Below, one piece after another: positions 34,369 through 45,225 of a DNA stretch of 50,191 bases. The stretch comes from Verrucomicrobia bacterium SCGC AAA164-E04 (GTDB taxonomy: Bacteria > Verrucomicrobiota > Verrucomicrobiia > Limisphaerales > AAA164-E04). Location of the stretch: assembly GCA_000383715.1 (NCBI GenBank), contig KB912034.1, positions 67,172 through 117,362 on the forward strand. The letters are read 5' to 3'. The position numbers and the translations under genes were made by a program. Each line of letters begins with the position of its first letter. Positions within the stretch are counted from its first letter, which is position 1. Under the pieces are notes generated by a model. It did no database searches, was not told the DNA's origin, and saw only the letters and a program-made list of their open reading frames with translations.

Positions 34369-37300
34369 CTATTTTTCAAGGAGACGGTAAAACCTTTGAC
34401 GAACCTGAGTGTCGATGTGGATGTGGATGGGCATGAGTCCCCCTTGGTCGATCTCAAATGTTTCCAATGTAGTCCATTCTTGCGAAATCAAATCATTTGT
34501 GAATTGGATTTCGTAAATCTTGTTGTCGAGAGCTTCAAAAGAGAATTGTGCGGTTCCGTCTTGTCCGATCCCTGTGAAACTTAATCTCGGTGCTGGAGCG
34601 ATGGTAAGATCGAAAGATACCTGGTCAGTCAGAGCAGGGGATTGGTTGTCGCTGACGGTGATTATGATTCCGAATGTTCCAGCTTCCGTGGGTGTCCCTG
34701 AAATGATTCCTGTGTTTTGGCCTATTGTTAGACCTGTTGGTAAGCCCTCTGATTCATAGGTTAGCGGCTGGCTTGGTAAATCCGGGTCGTTGGCGTTGAT
34801 GTGTAAGGTAAGGGGAACCATGAGTGTCCAGCTGAAATGATTCAATTCAGGAAGTACCGGAGCTTGATTACCCTGCAAATCAGGCAATGTTCCAGGTGTT
34901 CCATCATTGCCTGAGGCTATCCACATATATGGATCATTTCCGTAGGCAGCCATTGGTGCACGTTCCAGGCTTGAACCCAGTCCATCAGCTTCGATTGGCC
35001 AGGGGTTGGTGGGCTCATAACGCACTTGATCCACGATGTACAGAGGGATCGTTCCGTCCAATTCAGGGGTGCCTGGTTTTCTTAAGCGGACTAATTCACC
35101 TGCGTTGTTCAGTGCACCTGACCAGGGGCCAAAGATTTGTAAGTAAGCGTTTAATCCAAGTTGAGATCTGAATGCTTCTGGCTCGATCCCGGAAATTAAA
35201 ATAACCTCACCTGCTTTCACTCTGGCTCCTGATGGGAAATCCAGATCAATACCTCCTGATAACTTCCACACATTTTGCAGACGCAAAATGTCGTGCAACG
35301 AAACCGTTTCTGAAGTGATATTTGTCAGCTCCACATATTCAAGGCCATTGATTGTCGGGTGATACATGATTTCACTGATAACAACGGGGCCGATGGCTGG
35401 TGAGGCATTTTGGGCTCCGGCAGTTTCTTTTTCCAATCGAGTGAAATCGGTGATGCCATCAGCACGTGTGTATCGGCCGTAAATGGATTCTTGGTCTGTG
35501 GCTGGAATGTTTACGCTATCCACGAACCGAATGATTTCTTCGTCCTCTGCTATTGTCATTACAATAGCAGATCCCAGTTCACTCAGTGCGAATCCGAGTT
35601 CGACCTCATGAAATACCAGATAACCTTCTGAGGGTATGATGTTGTTCTCTCCGAGTGCAAATCGAAATGGTGTTTCAAATTGATCAGACAAAAAGTAATT
35701 TTTTAGAGAGATGGGACCTTGACCTTTGTTGTGTAGTTCAATCCAGTCCACGCCGATGTTGCTGTGAGCAAGGGCTTCATTGATAACGGCGGATGGTCGA
35801 TCAAGATCAATGCGACCGGGTGAACCATGAAACAACGAGCTGGCTTGCCAGTGAGCAGATCGATTGAGTATCGCGTGAAATTCAGAAATATTTGCGTATT
35901 CAAAAAATGGATCACGCGGCTCCAAGGAACTGCCCAGTCCGTCTGCTCTTCTCGGCCAGGAACCCGAATCATCGTACCTTACGGATGTCAGGAGCGTTCC
36001 GTCGATGCCCATCAATTCAATACTCTCACCGGCATCATCGAGCCGTCCCGACCACTCACCAGCGACCACGATGTCGGGTGAATAATAAGTGCCTGCGGGA
36101 TCCTGATAGCGATCAGCAAAAGGTCCGAGTTTTTCTACAATCACCAACAATTCGCCAGGTGCAAGTCTAGATCCCTGAGAAAACAGAAATTCGATGCCTC
36201 CACCGATACGAAGATTAGAGAGATCTTTTGTTTGATTGCTTCGATTGAGGATTTCGATGAATTCAAAATCGTCGGAACCTTGAGGGTTGTAGTGAATTTC
36301 AGAGAAGAGAAGGTCCCCGGGCACGGGAGGCTGAGGTTCATCTGTCAGGAATTGAGCTTCTGTCAATGCACTCCAATTACGTCCATCGAAACTTCTCAAT
36401 TTCACGATCGATTGTTCCTTCAGCGCCAGACTGAGAAAGGCTTCATTTCCGCTCGCTTCCAGCCAGGCATCGAATCTCAAGTCGGAGCTGGTTGGAGACG
36501 TTTGGTGTACTTCTGCCGCTAGAACGTTGTTTCCTGCTCGTAGTAAATTCAGTGGAACATTGAAATTTCTCTCGGCAGATTCCTCTCCACCACCTGCAGC
36601 GGAAAGAGCACGTGTATCGTAGGAAATTTCTCCTGCAGGCAAGTTGTCGCGTGCAATTTCGGTTCCGTTTAAATAAATCACCGCCCCATCGTCTCTGATC
36701 AATTTGAGCGTTAATTTTTTAATTTCTGATTTATCTCTTACTCTGAATGAACGACGGAAATAATAAGAAATGTTTTTTTTGTTGGAAGCACCACCGAAAT
36801 CGAGCGTTGTATTCATCCCGGGATCACCATATCCCAAAGGAGCTTGCCCCTCTTTCCATGCGTTATGATTAAAATCGTTGGATTGCCAGCCATTTTCAGG
36901 AGCTCGCCCTATGTCCAGATAACGCCAGGTTTCGGTTCTACTGGTGAGAGCTGCAGCGCCACCGCCTCCTTGGCCGAGTGAAATGGCGGACGGAGCCACA
37001 GCCCCTCCCGGTAATCTTGGGTCGGATCCATCCAGCGTGTAGAATACCTCCCCTGCGCCTGCTTCGATTTCAAGAGGAGTCTCTGGGAGGATTTTACCTC
37101 CGTGCTGGCTCATGACGGGGGCGGGTATGGATGGATAAAGCCCCCGGCCTCGCAGCCGAGAGATGAGTGTATCGGTTTGGCCAGGGAATAGACTGTTGAT
37201 CGCGTCATTCGCAGCATTCTCCCAACTGTCCGGTGACCGGAAGCCCCAACGAGCTGATTCAAGCACCAGACTATTTTCAATTTCCTGCATTCTTTCTTCA

Positions 37301-40300
37301 AGACGTTGGATGTTTCGTTCGGGCGTCATGGCCCCGCCGTTGAACAAGTGCATGTGCGCGCGGTCTGCTAATAAGGTCATGAAGTCTGGATGCCGTTCGG
37401 AGACCAGGGATCCGAATAAACCACCTGGTCCTGAATTACTGGTGCGATCGCCAGGAGAACGAATGTGACCATCCGCATCGCCGAGCCAGAATTTAAAACC
37501 GGATCCAGGTTCAATGGGGCCTGCGGTACGGTATTCGGATTCGGCATTTCCAAAAGTCCACATCAACATGAAATCGATTAAATGTTCGACATCCACCCAT
37601 TCTTTGATCTCTTCATAATTTCCACTCAATCTCCTTACGCTTTCCCATGGTTCACGATTCACCGGATCAGGCGTTCCGGGGACAAAACCACTGCCTGCAT
37701 TGTCGTTGCCCCTTACGTTGGTGTAATCTTCAGTCTTTCCGCCAAGGTAGTCCGCCAGGAAAGCATCGGTCAGGCGTTCTCGTGCATGATATTGTCCCCA
37801 ATAAGTTCCGTTGAAAAAAAGATGAACAAAGCGTCCATGGGGATTCAAACTGCCCATTTCAAGCATGGTGTCTTCACTGAACCGAGCGGACATGTAAAAT
37901 CCGCGTGAATTCATGTCATGCCCGCCGGCCCGTAAATCCAGTTCATCAAATTGATCGACCGCCATGATGCCGTGATCGAAGCCTTCAAAGAGGGGGAGTT
38001 CGAGTTTGCGAGTTCCATATTCGGGTCGAAATTTAAGACGATAGTTTTTCTTGGAAAATTCAGTCCACGCGCCGCCGAACCGTTTGATCCCGGCGTTTAC
38101 CTGCAATGGATCCGCTCCAGGAAGAAAGAATTCGACCGATGCTTCCCGTTCATTCCAGTCATCGGGTAACTCAGGAACAGCAATCGAGACAATGGGCAGA
38201 TCGGTCATGCCCTTTTGCAATCGGTCAATGTAACGTGAATTACCCGTGATGGTTCGGTTCATGTTGGAGGCCCGCAACGTATCTTCCACGTAAAGATAGG
38301 TGTGTGTTTGCGGTCTGGGTGATTTGTAGCCCTTGCGTCGAACTTCAGCTCGTACTGTTGTGTTGCCGGGAATGTGTAAAGGAGCTGTGTAAAGTTTGCT
38401 GGGGGCGGTGCCGTCGAGTGAAATCAAAACGTCGGATTCTGTATTTGAGTTCTCAATACTCAGCGTCAATGGATCCTCATGGATGCCGCGTTCTTGACTG
38501 AACGTCAGTGGCCTCAACCAGCCTTTATATTCTCGCCCCAGGTTCGCTTCATTCGGGGTAGGTTCCATGAATGTCCATTGACCGGTCATCGATTTTCCGT
38601 ATGCCAGATCCACCCTTTGAGGAGGGAAAGAATCCAGCTTATCGGTAATGGTGACACCATCAGGTTGGGTCAATTGCAGTGATTCCCCTGAGGCGTCGAG
38701 AGAAAAGTTGGCATGCAGCCAGCCTTCAGAGTCTCTGGGGTCATTTCTGTTCGAAGCGAAGACAATGGTCGATCCATGCGGGGGCAAAACGACATCTTCG
38801 GGAAATTCCCACTTCATGGGTTGTGTTGGATCATCGCTTAATCCGTAGCCAGCGAGTGAAAGTGGATCGTTGTTGGGATTGCGAAGTTCAATCCAGTCGG
38901 GGGAACGACCCCTGCCGTCCTGTAAAGAAGTTTGGTTGTTGGCGACGAACTCATTGATATAAGGCGACAGCACTTTTCCATCGACATACACCGTCTCGTA
39001 CTTGACCTGATGGGCATCATGAGAAATGCCATCCAAAGCAAACTCAGTGCTCTCGATAGGCGCAATTTCAAGTTCTCCTGTGCCTGTGGATTGGGTCAGG
39101 GGGCCCAGGGATTGTGATTGGGGATACAATCGAAGTTCTCGTAAATCGCGTTCACTCCAGGCAAGACGGGTGCTTGATCCCTGCGTGATGTTATTCAGCG
39201 TGGATCCAAACTCGTGCAGTCCTGCTTCGTTCAAAGGCAGTCCAAAAGCCTGAAGTTCTTTCAATCCAAGATACCAGGAAACCCCGGGAGGATCCGATCG
39301 TTCTTTGTTTTCATAGCCGACTCTCACATAACGAGCGGCCACAGGGCCGGGCAACGTGACGTCAAAGATCGCTTCGCGTCCATCCAAATGCTGTGAGAAA
39401 ATAGAATTATGTTCTCCGTCATAGACGCGCACCGTGGTGTGGGTAAGGCGTCGTTGGAATCCATCGGCGGCAATGACACGCACCTGATAAAGTGCTTTTT
39501 CTTTCCCAAAATCGGTCTCCCAATAAGATCCGACCGCTCGATTGGTCGTTTCGGTATGGGTGTTGTATTTACCATCGTTACCATTTGCGGTTGGAGGTAA
39601 TCCTTCGTTGAATCGCATCATGTAGGCTTCCGCATTCAGCGCGAGATTTTCCGAAGTAAAAAGCATCACCTCAGCAAGCGATATGATCTGGTCACCTGCG
39701 TCGTTCTTTTGATTTTCAGGCAAGCCTATGCGGACGAACCGACCTTGTGTTCCGGTGGGGGCACTGTAATGCCACACACCCTCGCTGCCCGGATCGGTGA
39801 CTTGAGCCTTTGCTACAGTGACGGAATGTTTATCAAGGATTTCCAACTGCAAGCCACCCATCCTGCGACTTTGGGTTCCACGGCGGTTCACCAGTTCGAT
39901 GCGGTGAATGGGGCGTTCCCTGTCCAGAGAAAGCAACCAGAAGTTTCCATCGGCATCATTCGATTCACTGTAAGTTTGAAAGTCTCCATCAATCGCACGT
40001 TCTGCCGCGTTTGTTCCCCCTGATTGCGATGCCACCGCGATGTCGCTCAATCGAATGGCCCCACAGGAGGGGCTTGGGTCGCCGAACAGGCGTAACTCCG
40101 CCAGGGCTAACTGGTAACCGCCGGCTCCGTTTTGTTGTCCTTCATTCAGTTCCATCCGCACAACACGACCTTGAACGCCGCCAGGGATGGCAAGTTTCCA
40201 GACACTGCCGGGAGCCATGGATGGCATTGTTTGCTCAAAAAGGACCCGGTCGCGTAAATCATGGATGCGCAGCATGACTCCGTTCATTGTGCTGGCGAGA

Positions 40301-41655
40301 GAAGGGGAGCTTGGTGCTACGATTTCCAGACGGTTGATGAGTGCCGGGTAGTGGAGTTCAATCTCCCACCAGGCGCCGGGCGTGTTGTCCGTAACGGCTT
40401 GAGTATTGTACCGTCCATCAATGGCCAAGCCGGCTGTATTCATTCCGGCTGAGTCGGGAGCCTGATTTGCTTTACCCATGGTAGAGAGATCCAGTTGAAC
40501 ATCAGCTCTAGCCTTGAGTGGATCAAATGTATTGAAACCCCAATCAAGCGAAGAGACGCGACCTTCCGAATCATTGGCGGTCACTCTCGCAATGTATGTT
40601 TCATTTGCCGCAAGGGGGAGGCTGTAAGCGACAGTGCGCTCCGGTGCATTTTCCGAAAAGGTCAAGGCGCTGGAAACATCAATGCCATTGAGGAATAACT
40701 TAATATCGCCTGTGCCTACGGTATTCGGTGTTTCAGTCGAAACCGTAAATCCCAGCCCTCCATCCGGTGAGTAAAACTCGGTATCATCTGCGGGAGAAAT
40801 TTGACTGATGCGCGGCGGCCATTCTTCACCCGGCAGGGCCAATTCCAGGGGGGGCGTTCCAGTGGCGAGGGCTTTGATCTGGTTTTCAGTCAGAGCGATA
40901 CCAAATACAGCCACATCATCCATGAGTCCGTGGAAGGCGAATTGCGGTTCTCTGGCGGCCTGGCCAAGCACCAGTCCCGTCCAATCGGTTAACAAAGGGG
41001 TGGCGCCGGAGGTCTGCTCCAAGGCAAGTTTTCCGTTCATCCATACCTGCTTGGCTTCGCCCTCTTTGATTAAAGCAATGTGATGCCATGCACCCCAATC
41101 TTCGATGAGGCCCTGCCCATTTAAGCGGTTTCCCGGAGTTCCACAGCAGCCTGATGTATCGAAATAAACACTGCCATTTCCCCAAGGTACATGAGCCTGA
41201 AGGCCTCGGTCCCCTGATCCCGCTGATGGCGAGGTAAACCAGATTGAGGCGCTGTTGGCGATTTCCCCTTCATGCCAGCGTTGCCAGAATGCCACGGAGA
41301 TGGTGTCTTCCTCATTCGATGTATTCAGTTTTTCCGCAAAGGCAGCACCTTCAGGAGTGTTGTTCACTACGATGGCATGTGTGGGGCTGTCTGCAGATCC
41401 AGTGGTTCCCAGATTCAGTGCCCTGTCGCCAGCCTTGCCTGTGTGCCCTGCTCTATCCGAGCTGAAAGCGGCATCCCCCACAAAATTTATTTGTGTGCCG
41501 TTATTCAGACTGATGGCGTGGTCGCTTGTGTTGGCATCGTTAAAATCCCAGACAACCAGAATATCATCAAGGGCGAGAGATTCAAATGCCTGTCCGAGAC
41601 CGATGTGACAAAAACTGAAGAGGGCCGCCAGGGTGCCGTAAAAATGAATATTCAT
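34369..41655 (-). CDS. giant CotH / lamin-tail / discoidin surface protein
   Basis: This 2428-residue exported protein has a signal peptide (about 1-23). Domains in order: LamG-like lectin fold (about 30-270), three discoidin-like carbohydrate-binding modules (about 395-530, 540-670, 680-805), a lamin-tail domain (895-1010), a chitobiase-type segment (1050-1115), a CotH kinase-like domain (about 1150-1400), a second chitobiase-type segment (1525-1560), a galactose-binding-like module (1575-1735), three more lamin-tail domains (1778-1900, 1955-2055, 2090-2215), a putative-Ig (He_PIG) domain (2270-2350) and a terminal module ending RFYRLLEK. The phrase ADGLGSSLE recurs at about 1904 and 2223, showing internal duplication. 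It probably binds polysaccharide at the surface. Whether the CotH part phosphorylates proteins is unknown. Confidence 0.88.
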   Translation of the reverse strand: MNIHFYGTLAALFSFCHIGLGQAFESLALDDILVVWDFNDANTSDHAISLNNGTQINFVGDAAFSSDRAGHTGKAGDRALNLGTTGSADSPTHAIVVNNTPEGAAFAEKLNTSNEEDTISVAFWQRWHEGEIANSASIWFTSPSAGSGDRGLQAHVPWGNGSVYFDTSGCCGTPGNRLNGQGLIEDWGAWHHIALIKEGEAKQVWMNGKLALEQTSGATPLLTDWTGLVLGQAAREPQFAFHGLMDDVAVFGIALTENQIKALATGTPPLELALPGEEWPPRISQISPADDTEFYSPDGGLGFTVSTETPNTVGTGDIKLFLNGIDVSSALTFSENAPERTVAYSLPLAANETYIARVTANDSEGRVSSLDWGFNTFDPLKARADVQLDLSTMGKANQAPDSAGMNTAGLAIDGRYNTQAVTDNTPGAWWEIELHYPALINRLEIVAPSSPSLASTMNGVMLRIHDLRDRVLFEQTMPSMAPGSVWKLAIPGGVQGRVVRMELNEGQQNGAGGYQLALAELRLFGDPSPSCGAIRLSDIAVASQSGGTNAAERAIDGDFQTYSESNDADGNFWLLSLDRERPIHRIELVNRRGTQSRRMGGLQLEILDKHSVTVAKAQVTDPGSEGVWHYSAPTGTQGRFVRIGLPENQKNDAGDQIISLAEVMLFTSENLALNAEAYMMRFNEGLPPTANGNDGKYNTHTETTNRAVGSYWETDFGKEKALYQVRVIAADGFQRRLTHTTVRVYDGEHNSIFSQHLDGREAIFDVTLPGPVAARYVRVGYENKERSDPPGVSWYLGLKELQAFGLPLNEAGLHEFGSTLNNITQGSSTRLAWSERDLRELRLYPQSQSLGPLTQSTGTGELEIAPIESTEFALDGISHDAHQVKYETVYVDGKVLSPYINEFVANNQTSLQDGRGRSPDWIELRNPNNDPLSLAGYGLSDDPTQPMKWEFPEDVVLPPHGSTIVFASNRNDPRDSEGWLHANFSLDASGESLQLTQPDGVTITDKLDSFPPQRVDLAYGKSMTGQWTFMEPTPNEANLGREYKGWLRPLTFSQERGIHEDPLTLSIENSNTESDVLISLDGTAPSKLYTAPLHIPGNTTVRAEVRRKGYKSPRPQTHTYLYVEDTLRASNMNRTITGNSRYIDRLQKGMTDLPIVSIAVPELPDDWNEREASVEFFLPGADPLQVNAGIKRFGGAWTEFSKKNYRLKFRPEYGTRKLELPLFEGFDHGIMAVDQFDELDLRAGGHDMNSRGFYMSARFSEDTMLEMGSLNPHGRFVHLFFNGTYWGQYHARERLTDAFLADYLGGKTEDYTNVRGNDNAGSGFVPGTPDPVNREPWESVRRLSGNYEEIKEWVDVEHLIDFMLMWTFGNAESEYRTAGPIEPGSGFKFWLGDADGHIRSPGDRTSNSGPGGLFGSLVSERHPDFMTLLADRAHMHLFNGGAMTPERNIQRLEERMQEIENSLVLESARWGFRSPDSWENAANDAINSLFPGQTDTLISRLRGRGLYPSIPAPVMSQHGGKILPETPLEIEAGAGEVFYTLDGSDPRLPGGAVAPSAISLGQGGGGAAALTSRTETWRYLDIGRAPENGWQSNDFNHNAWKEGQAPLGYGDPGMNTTLDFGGASNKKNISYYFRRSFRVRDKSEIKKLTLKLIRDDGAVIYLNGTEIARDNLPAGEISYDTRALSAAGGGEESAERNFNVPLNLLRAGNNVLAAEVHQTSPTSSDLRFDAWLEASGNEAFLSLALKEQSIVKLRSFDGRNWSALTEAQFLTDEPQPPVPGDLLFSEIHYNPQGSDDFEFIEILNRSNQTKDLSNLRIGGGIEFLFSQGSRLAPGELLVIVEKLGPFADRYQDPAGTYYSPDIVVAGEWSGRLDDAGESIELMGIDGTLLTSVRYDDSGSWPRRADGLGSSLEPRDPFFEYANISEFHAILNRSAHWQASSLFHGSPGRIDLDRPSAVINEALAHSNIGVDWIELHNKGQGPISLKNYFLSDQFETPFRFALGENNIIPSEGYLVFHEVELGFALSELGSAIVMTIAEDEEIIRFVDSVNIPATDQESIYGRYTRADGITDFTRLEKETAGAQNASPAIGPVVISEIMYHPTINGLEYVELTNITSETVSLHDILRLQNVWKLSGGIDLDFPSGARVKAGEVILISGIEPEAFRSQLGLNAYLQIFGPWSGALNNAGELVRLRKPGTPELDGTIPLYIVDQVRYEPTNPWPIEADGLGSSLERAPMAAYGNDPYMWIASGNDGTPGTLPDLQGNQAPVLPELNHFSWTLMVPLTLHINANDPDLPSQPLTYESEGLPTGLTIGQNTGIISGTPTEAGTFGIIITVSDNQSPALTDQVSFDLTIAPAPRLSFTGIGQDGTAQFSFEALDNKIYEIQFTNDLISQEWTTLETFEIDQGGLMPIHIHIDTQVRQRFYRLLEK

Positions 41656-42551
41656 GGTTTATGAAAAAGAACATCTAGCAGAATACATGCCGTTTTGCCA
41701 GTTTTAGAGATGGGGGACGAAAATGAATATTATCCACGAATCGAAGGGTCCTCCTTAGAAATGTTCTTCAATGCAAATAAAATGCTTCCCAAGCTTTTGA
41801 GCCCATAATTTTCTGACTGTCGGTCGGTTGATGCTGTTTCAATTGTCACATTGGTACTCAAATTTCAGTAAAACAAGCGACTCGTATTTATCATCAAGCG
41901 TTTTCGGTTCAGTGAGTTTTCACGCGGGAGGAGCTTCCATGGGTAATAGCCGTCCTCTGATATGAGTGCGAATTTATGGTCATGGTAAAAGATGTTTTCC
42001 CCATCTTATTGGTCAGCTTGATCACTGTATTCACTCATGATTCACCTTTGTCTACCTTGAAGATATTGTCAGTTGCTTTTGCCAGAAATCTGCCACCCGT
42101 TAACTGACTTGCCCACTCATTTACCGAGTGACAGGGCAGGGGGTATTTGTAATTTGTTGGCGTGCTGTTTTTACTGAATGCAAGGTCGCTGCTCATTGTC
42201 TTGATAACCACATCCGCTCAACACCAAGTGTATCATGCTATCGCGCTCCTTAGTCTAAACTCATTCTGAAAGGAAGACTGTGGAAAGAAAAAGTGCATCT
42301 GGTCCGCTACATGAGTCATTTATCTCAAGCGGTTATTCGATCTAGAGCACACCGAAGTCGACAAAAGGCAAACGATAAAACCGTTGCATCACTCGAGGTC
42401 TGAATTAAGGTTTAAGTGTTCTTGATTTTATCAAACATCTATCAAAAGTATTTTTATGCGTGACAATGAGCCTTGGAATTACATTACGTGGCAAAACTCT
42501 CGACCTGTTTTCGGGACACTAGCATCATTGCTGCCGACATCATCTTAACCC
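41656..42551. other. 0.9-kb gene-poor divergent region
   Basis: No open frame of credible coding character lies here on either strand. It should contain the promoters of the giant surface-protein gene (minus) and of the redoxin gene (plus), but no hexamer pair stands out. A small hairpin with CACTC/GAGTG arms lies near 42112-42130, without a T-run. The stretch is AT-richer than its surroundings and may be eroded sequence. Confidence 0.35.
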
Positions 42552-43697
42552 ATGTGCAGCGTTCCGGTTAGTTTACAAGCAAGGCTTGAAAAGTTTCACT
42601 TTTCAGATCATTCCTGGCTGTTTTTTGTAATTGCCTTTTTGACATGCAGCACCTTCCTTGTTGCAGACATCACCTGTCGTATTCTTTCTCCTGAAAACAA
42701 CCGGATACCTCGCAAGCTGCTCAACATTGTTCATTCGATCGAAGGCCAGCGTGAGATGGGTATCCCTGAGGAAGCGCAGGTCGCTTTCGATAATTTCCTC
42801 AGAAAAACGGATGTCGAATGGATGCGGAGCCGCGTGCGCCCTGAAGTTGAACAACTGCCTGTTATAGCCAAGGTTGAGCGTCTGGTGGTTGAGGAAGTCA
42901 GACTTCGTTTTGGTCAAAAAGCGCTTTTGCGTCTGAATCAACTTGAGCTTCAAGCTCAGGGCAGTCGAGCTTTTTTGCGACCTGAGGTGGAGGGTTACCT
43001 GAATCTGACCACGCTTCAAATTAGCCGATTAAATGCTTTGTTTGATCAAACAGAGAAGGCTGCTGAGGCGGCTCGTACGGCGGTCAAACAATCAGACCCC
43101 ACCCAGCGTCTGGCCGCGGCACAATACGCACGACTGCGCGCCGGTGAAACCAGGGGAGTACGCCTGATACTGACGCCGGATCAGCGTGCGCGTTATCGCA
43201 GAGCACTTGGGCCTGTAAGGAATACAAATCGCTTTGAGCGCATTTACGCACAGGCACCTGAACTGATTGACTCGGGTGCCTGGCTGGATGATAGCCCGGT
43301 TCGCCTCGCCGACTTGCGTGGCAAGGTTGTCTTGTTGCATTTTTACGCCTTTCAGTGTCACAACTGTCAGGCCAATTTTGGCATCTACAACAACTGGGAA
43401 CGCAGGCTTAGGGAAAAGGGTGTTGAAATAATTGGGATACAGACACCCGAAACTGCAGCTGAAGCTGAGCCAGCGAGGGTGACAGCGGATGCCCACCAGC
43501 AGGGCTTTGAATTTCCCGTCTTGATTGACCTTGAAAAAAAGAATTGGGATGCGTGGGGTAACACCATGTGGCCAACCGTTTACGTCGTCGATAAACGAGG
43601 CTATATTCGCTATTGGTGGATGGGAGAGCTCCAATGGCAAGGGGCTCGGGGAGACAAATATATCGAACGTCTGGTAGATAAACTTCGTCTCGAGTGA
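42552..43697 (+). CDS. membrane-anchored or exported thioredoxin-like (TlpA/redoxin) protein
   Basis: This 381-residue protein has one N-terminal hydrophobic segment (about 24-41; WLFFVIAFLTCSTFLVADI), a signal anchor or signal peptide. A long helical, charged region follows (about 50-215) with an RLILTPDQRARYRRAL segment like those of Spy/LTxxQ-type proteins. The C-terminal thioredoxin fold (about 235-380) has the redox motif CHNC (269-272) after GKVVLLHFYAFQ, and the cis-Pro region WPTVYVVDKRGYIRYWWMGE. Such TlpA-like proteins reduce or isomerise disulfides in the periplasm, for example during cytochrome maturation, which would suit the cytochromes nearby. It converges with the next gene, leaving 44 bases between their stops. 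Confidence 0.85.
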   Translation: MCSVPVSLQARLEKFHFSDHSWLFFVIAFLTCSTFLVADITCRILSPENNRIPRKLLNIVHSIEGQREMGIPEEAQVAFDNFLRKTDVEWMRSRVRPEVEQLPVIAKVERLVVEEVRLRFGQKALLRLNQLELQAQGSRAFLRPEVEGYLNLTTLQISRLNALFDQTEKAAEAARTAVKQSDPTQRLAAAQYARLRAGETRGVRLILTPDQRARYRRALGPVRNTNRFERIYAQAPELIDSGAWLDDSPVRLADLRGKVVLLHFYAFQCHNCQANFGIYNNWERRLREKGVEIIGIQTPETAAEAEPARVTADAHQQGFEFPVLIDLEKKNWDAWGNTMWPTVYVVDKRGYIRYWWMGELQWQGARGDKYIERLVDKLRLE

Positions 43698-43741
43698 CCA
43701 TGAATCGCGTGCACGTCATCAGTTACACATTGAGTCTGTGC

Positions 43742-45109
43742 TCAGTTTTTCTTTAAATCATAACAAATCAATCGACTCTCACTTCTAAGATAGAGCTTGT
43801 GATTTGACAGCACGGGAGCGGTCCAGCAAGGGTATTTCATTTCGGGAACCTGGAATTTACTGATTTCTTCTGCCATGACAGGATTTGGGCGAAACAATCC
43901 CAGTTGCCCTGCTTCGCCCATCACGATGAGTTTGTTGTCAGCAAGAATGGCGGAACCTCGCCCATATTTTTCAGGGGCGGCGAGATAACTTTTGCGCCAG
44001 CTTTCGTCTTGATCCCAAACCAGCTTGCCTGTTGCCATTTCGACACAGCGGAAACGAGCATCTGGTTCGTTTCGCCCCGAAAAGGCATAGAGGTTTCCGT
44101 CATGTAAAACTGGCGTGGTCCAATGTACTTCGAGCGCTCTGGATCTCCATGTTTCAGTGACTGATGTGCCTCCAGGTGCAACCTTGAGCAAAACTGAGCC
44201 GATACGGTAATAGGCGGCGGAAATCAGGATGGTATCGCCTGATACCACTGGATTCATGGCATTCACGCTTTCGTTGACTCTGGCTCGAAACCAGAAGTGA
44301 AAGTTTTCCTCTCCTGTATCCGGATTGAGAGATACCAGACCTTGTCGCATCAGGCACAATATATGCCGCTGACCGTGGATTGTTGCCGCCACAGGAGAAG
44401 CGTATGAGGCCTGTTTCTCGTACTCCCGCCACTGAATGTAAGGCTCCCCGCGCCATCCTGTTTTACGCTCGCCATCCCAGGTTTTCTTTCCGACATTCTC
44501 CCAGATAGTTTTTCCTGTTGAAGCCTCGAACGCGACCACTCCCGAGTTGGGTTGCCCCCCTACCATGACGATGAGTTTGTCGTCTTCGAGAAGTGGCGTG
44601 CTGCCCACACCAAAGAATGCTTCCGGTATATTGAAATCCTTGGCGGTATCTCTCATCCAGATTTCTCTCCCGTCCTGTATGCCGATGCAATATAACTTGC
44701 CCTCAGCACCGAAAATATAGCAGCGATCTTGGGTCAAGATGGGCGTGCAGCGAGGACCGTTGTTGTATCCGAAAGGGTCAATGTAGTTGGAGGGATATTT
44801 GAAAGTCCAAACGGTTTTCCCCGTTAAAGGCTCCATCGATTCAACTACTTCTTCCTTTTTTATCCGATGATGCAGTACCAAATTGCCATTGCCTACGGAA
44901 GGGGCACTGTAACCTGTTCCCACCACCTTTTTCCACTCCAATGGCGGGCCTTCTTTCGGCCATGCATCCAAAAGTCCGGTTTCTTCGGATTTACTGTCTG
45001 CATGAATGCCCAGAAATCTTGGCCAATCGGCAGCTTGCAAATCAAGAACGATAGCAAACAGGAAAAAGGTTGCACTTAATTCTAGTGTTTTTCGGCAGAT
45101 TGATTTCAT
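43742..45109 (-). CDS. exported PQQ-like beta-propeller protein
   Basis: The 455-residue protein has a signal peptide (about 1-27; SATFFLFAIVLDLQAADWP) and then an eight-bladed PQQ-type propeller. Blade phrases are readable: VESMEPLTGKTVWTFKYP, LYCIGIQDGREIWM, VVAFEASTGKTIWENVG, LVSLNPDTGEENFHF, RCVEMATGKLVWDQDE and a final LYLRSESRLICYDL. No catalytic PQQ-dehydrogenase residues are evident, so it may be a scaffold or an outer-membrane BamB-like or unknown secreted protein, as is common in PVC bacteria (WPRFLGIHAD near the start is typical there). It is divergent from the protease gene at 45226. Confidence 0.87.
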   Translation of the reverse strand: MKSICRKTLELSATFFLFAIVLDLQAADWPRFLGIHADSKSEETGLLDAWPKEGPPLEWKKVVGTGYSAPSVGNGNLVLHHRIKKEEVVESMEPLTGKTVWTFKYPSNYIDPFGYNNGPRCTPILTQDRCYIFGAEGKLYCIGIQDGREIWMRDTAKDFNIPEAFFGVGSTPLLEDDKLIVMVGGQPNSGVVAFEASTGKTIWENVGKKTWDGERKTGWRGEPYIQWREYEKQASYASPVAATIHGQRHILCLMRQGLVSLNPDTGEENFHFWFRARVNESVNAMNPVVSGDTILISAAYYRIGSVLLKVAPGGTSVTETWRSRALEVHWTTPVLHDGNLYAFSGRNEPDARFRCVEMATGKLVWDQDESWRKSYLAAPEKYGRGSAILADNKLIVMGEAGQLGLFRPNPVMAEEISKFQVPEMKYPCWTAPVLSNHKLYLRSESRLICYDLKKN

Positions 45110-45225
45110 GAATCGTTACGCTAAGAGTCTGGTTTTATTTGGGAAGAAAAAAGAAGCTGCATTTTACTGTTTGAACCCCCATCAGTGCTTGACCCAAGTT
45201 CGGTTTCAAAGCATGTTCGTTCATC

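Noticed and set aside
36141..38957. Many short plus-strand frames opposite the giant surface protein
   Set aside because: They are shadows of the long minus-strand gene and have no coding features of their own.
42112..42130. Small hairpin in the gene-poor region considered as a terminator or RNA gene
   Set aside because: The stem is only five base pairs without a T-run, and the flanking bases do not extend the pairing cleanly.
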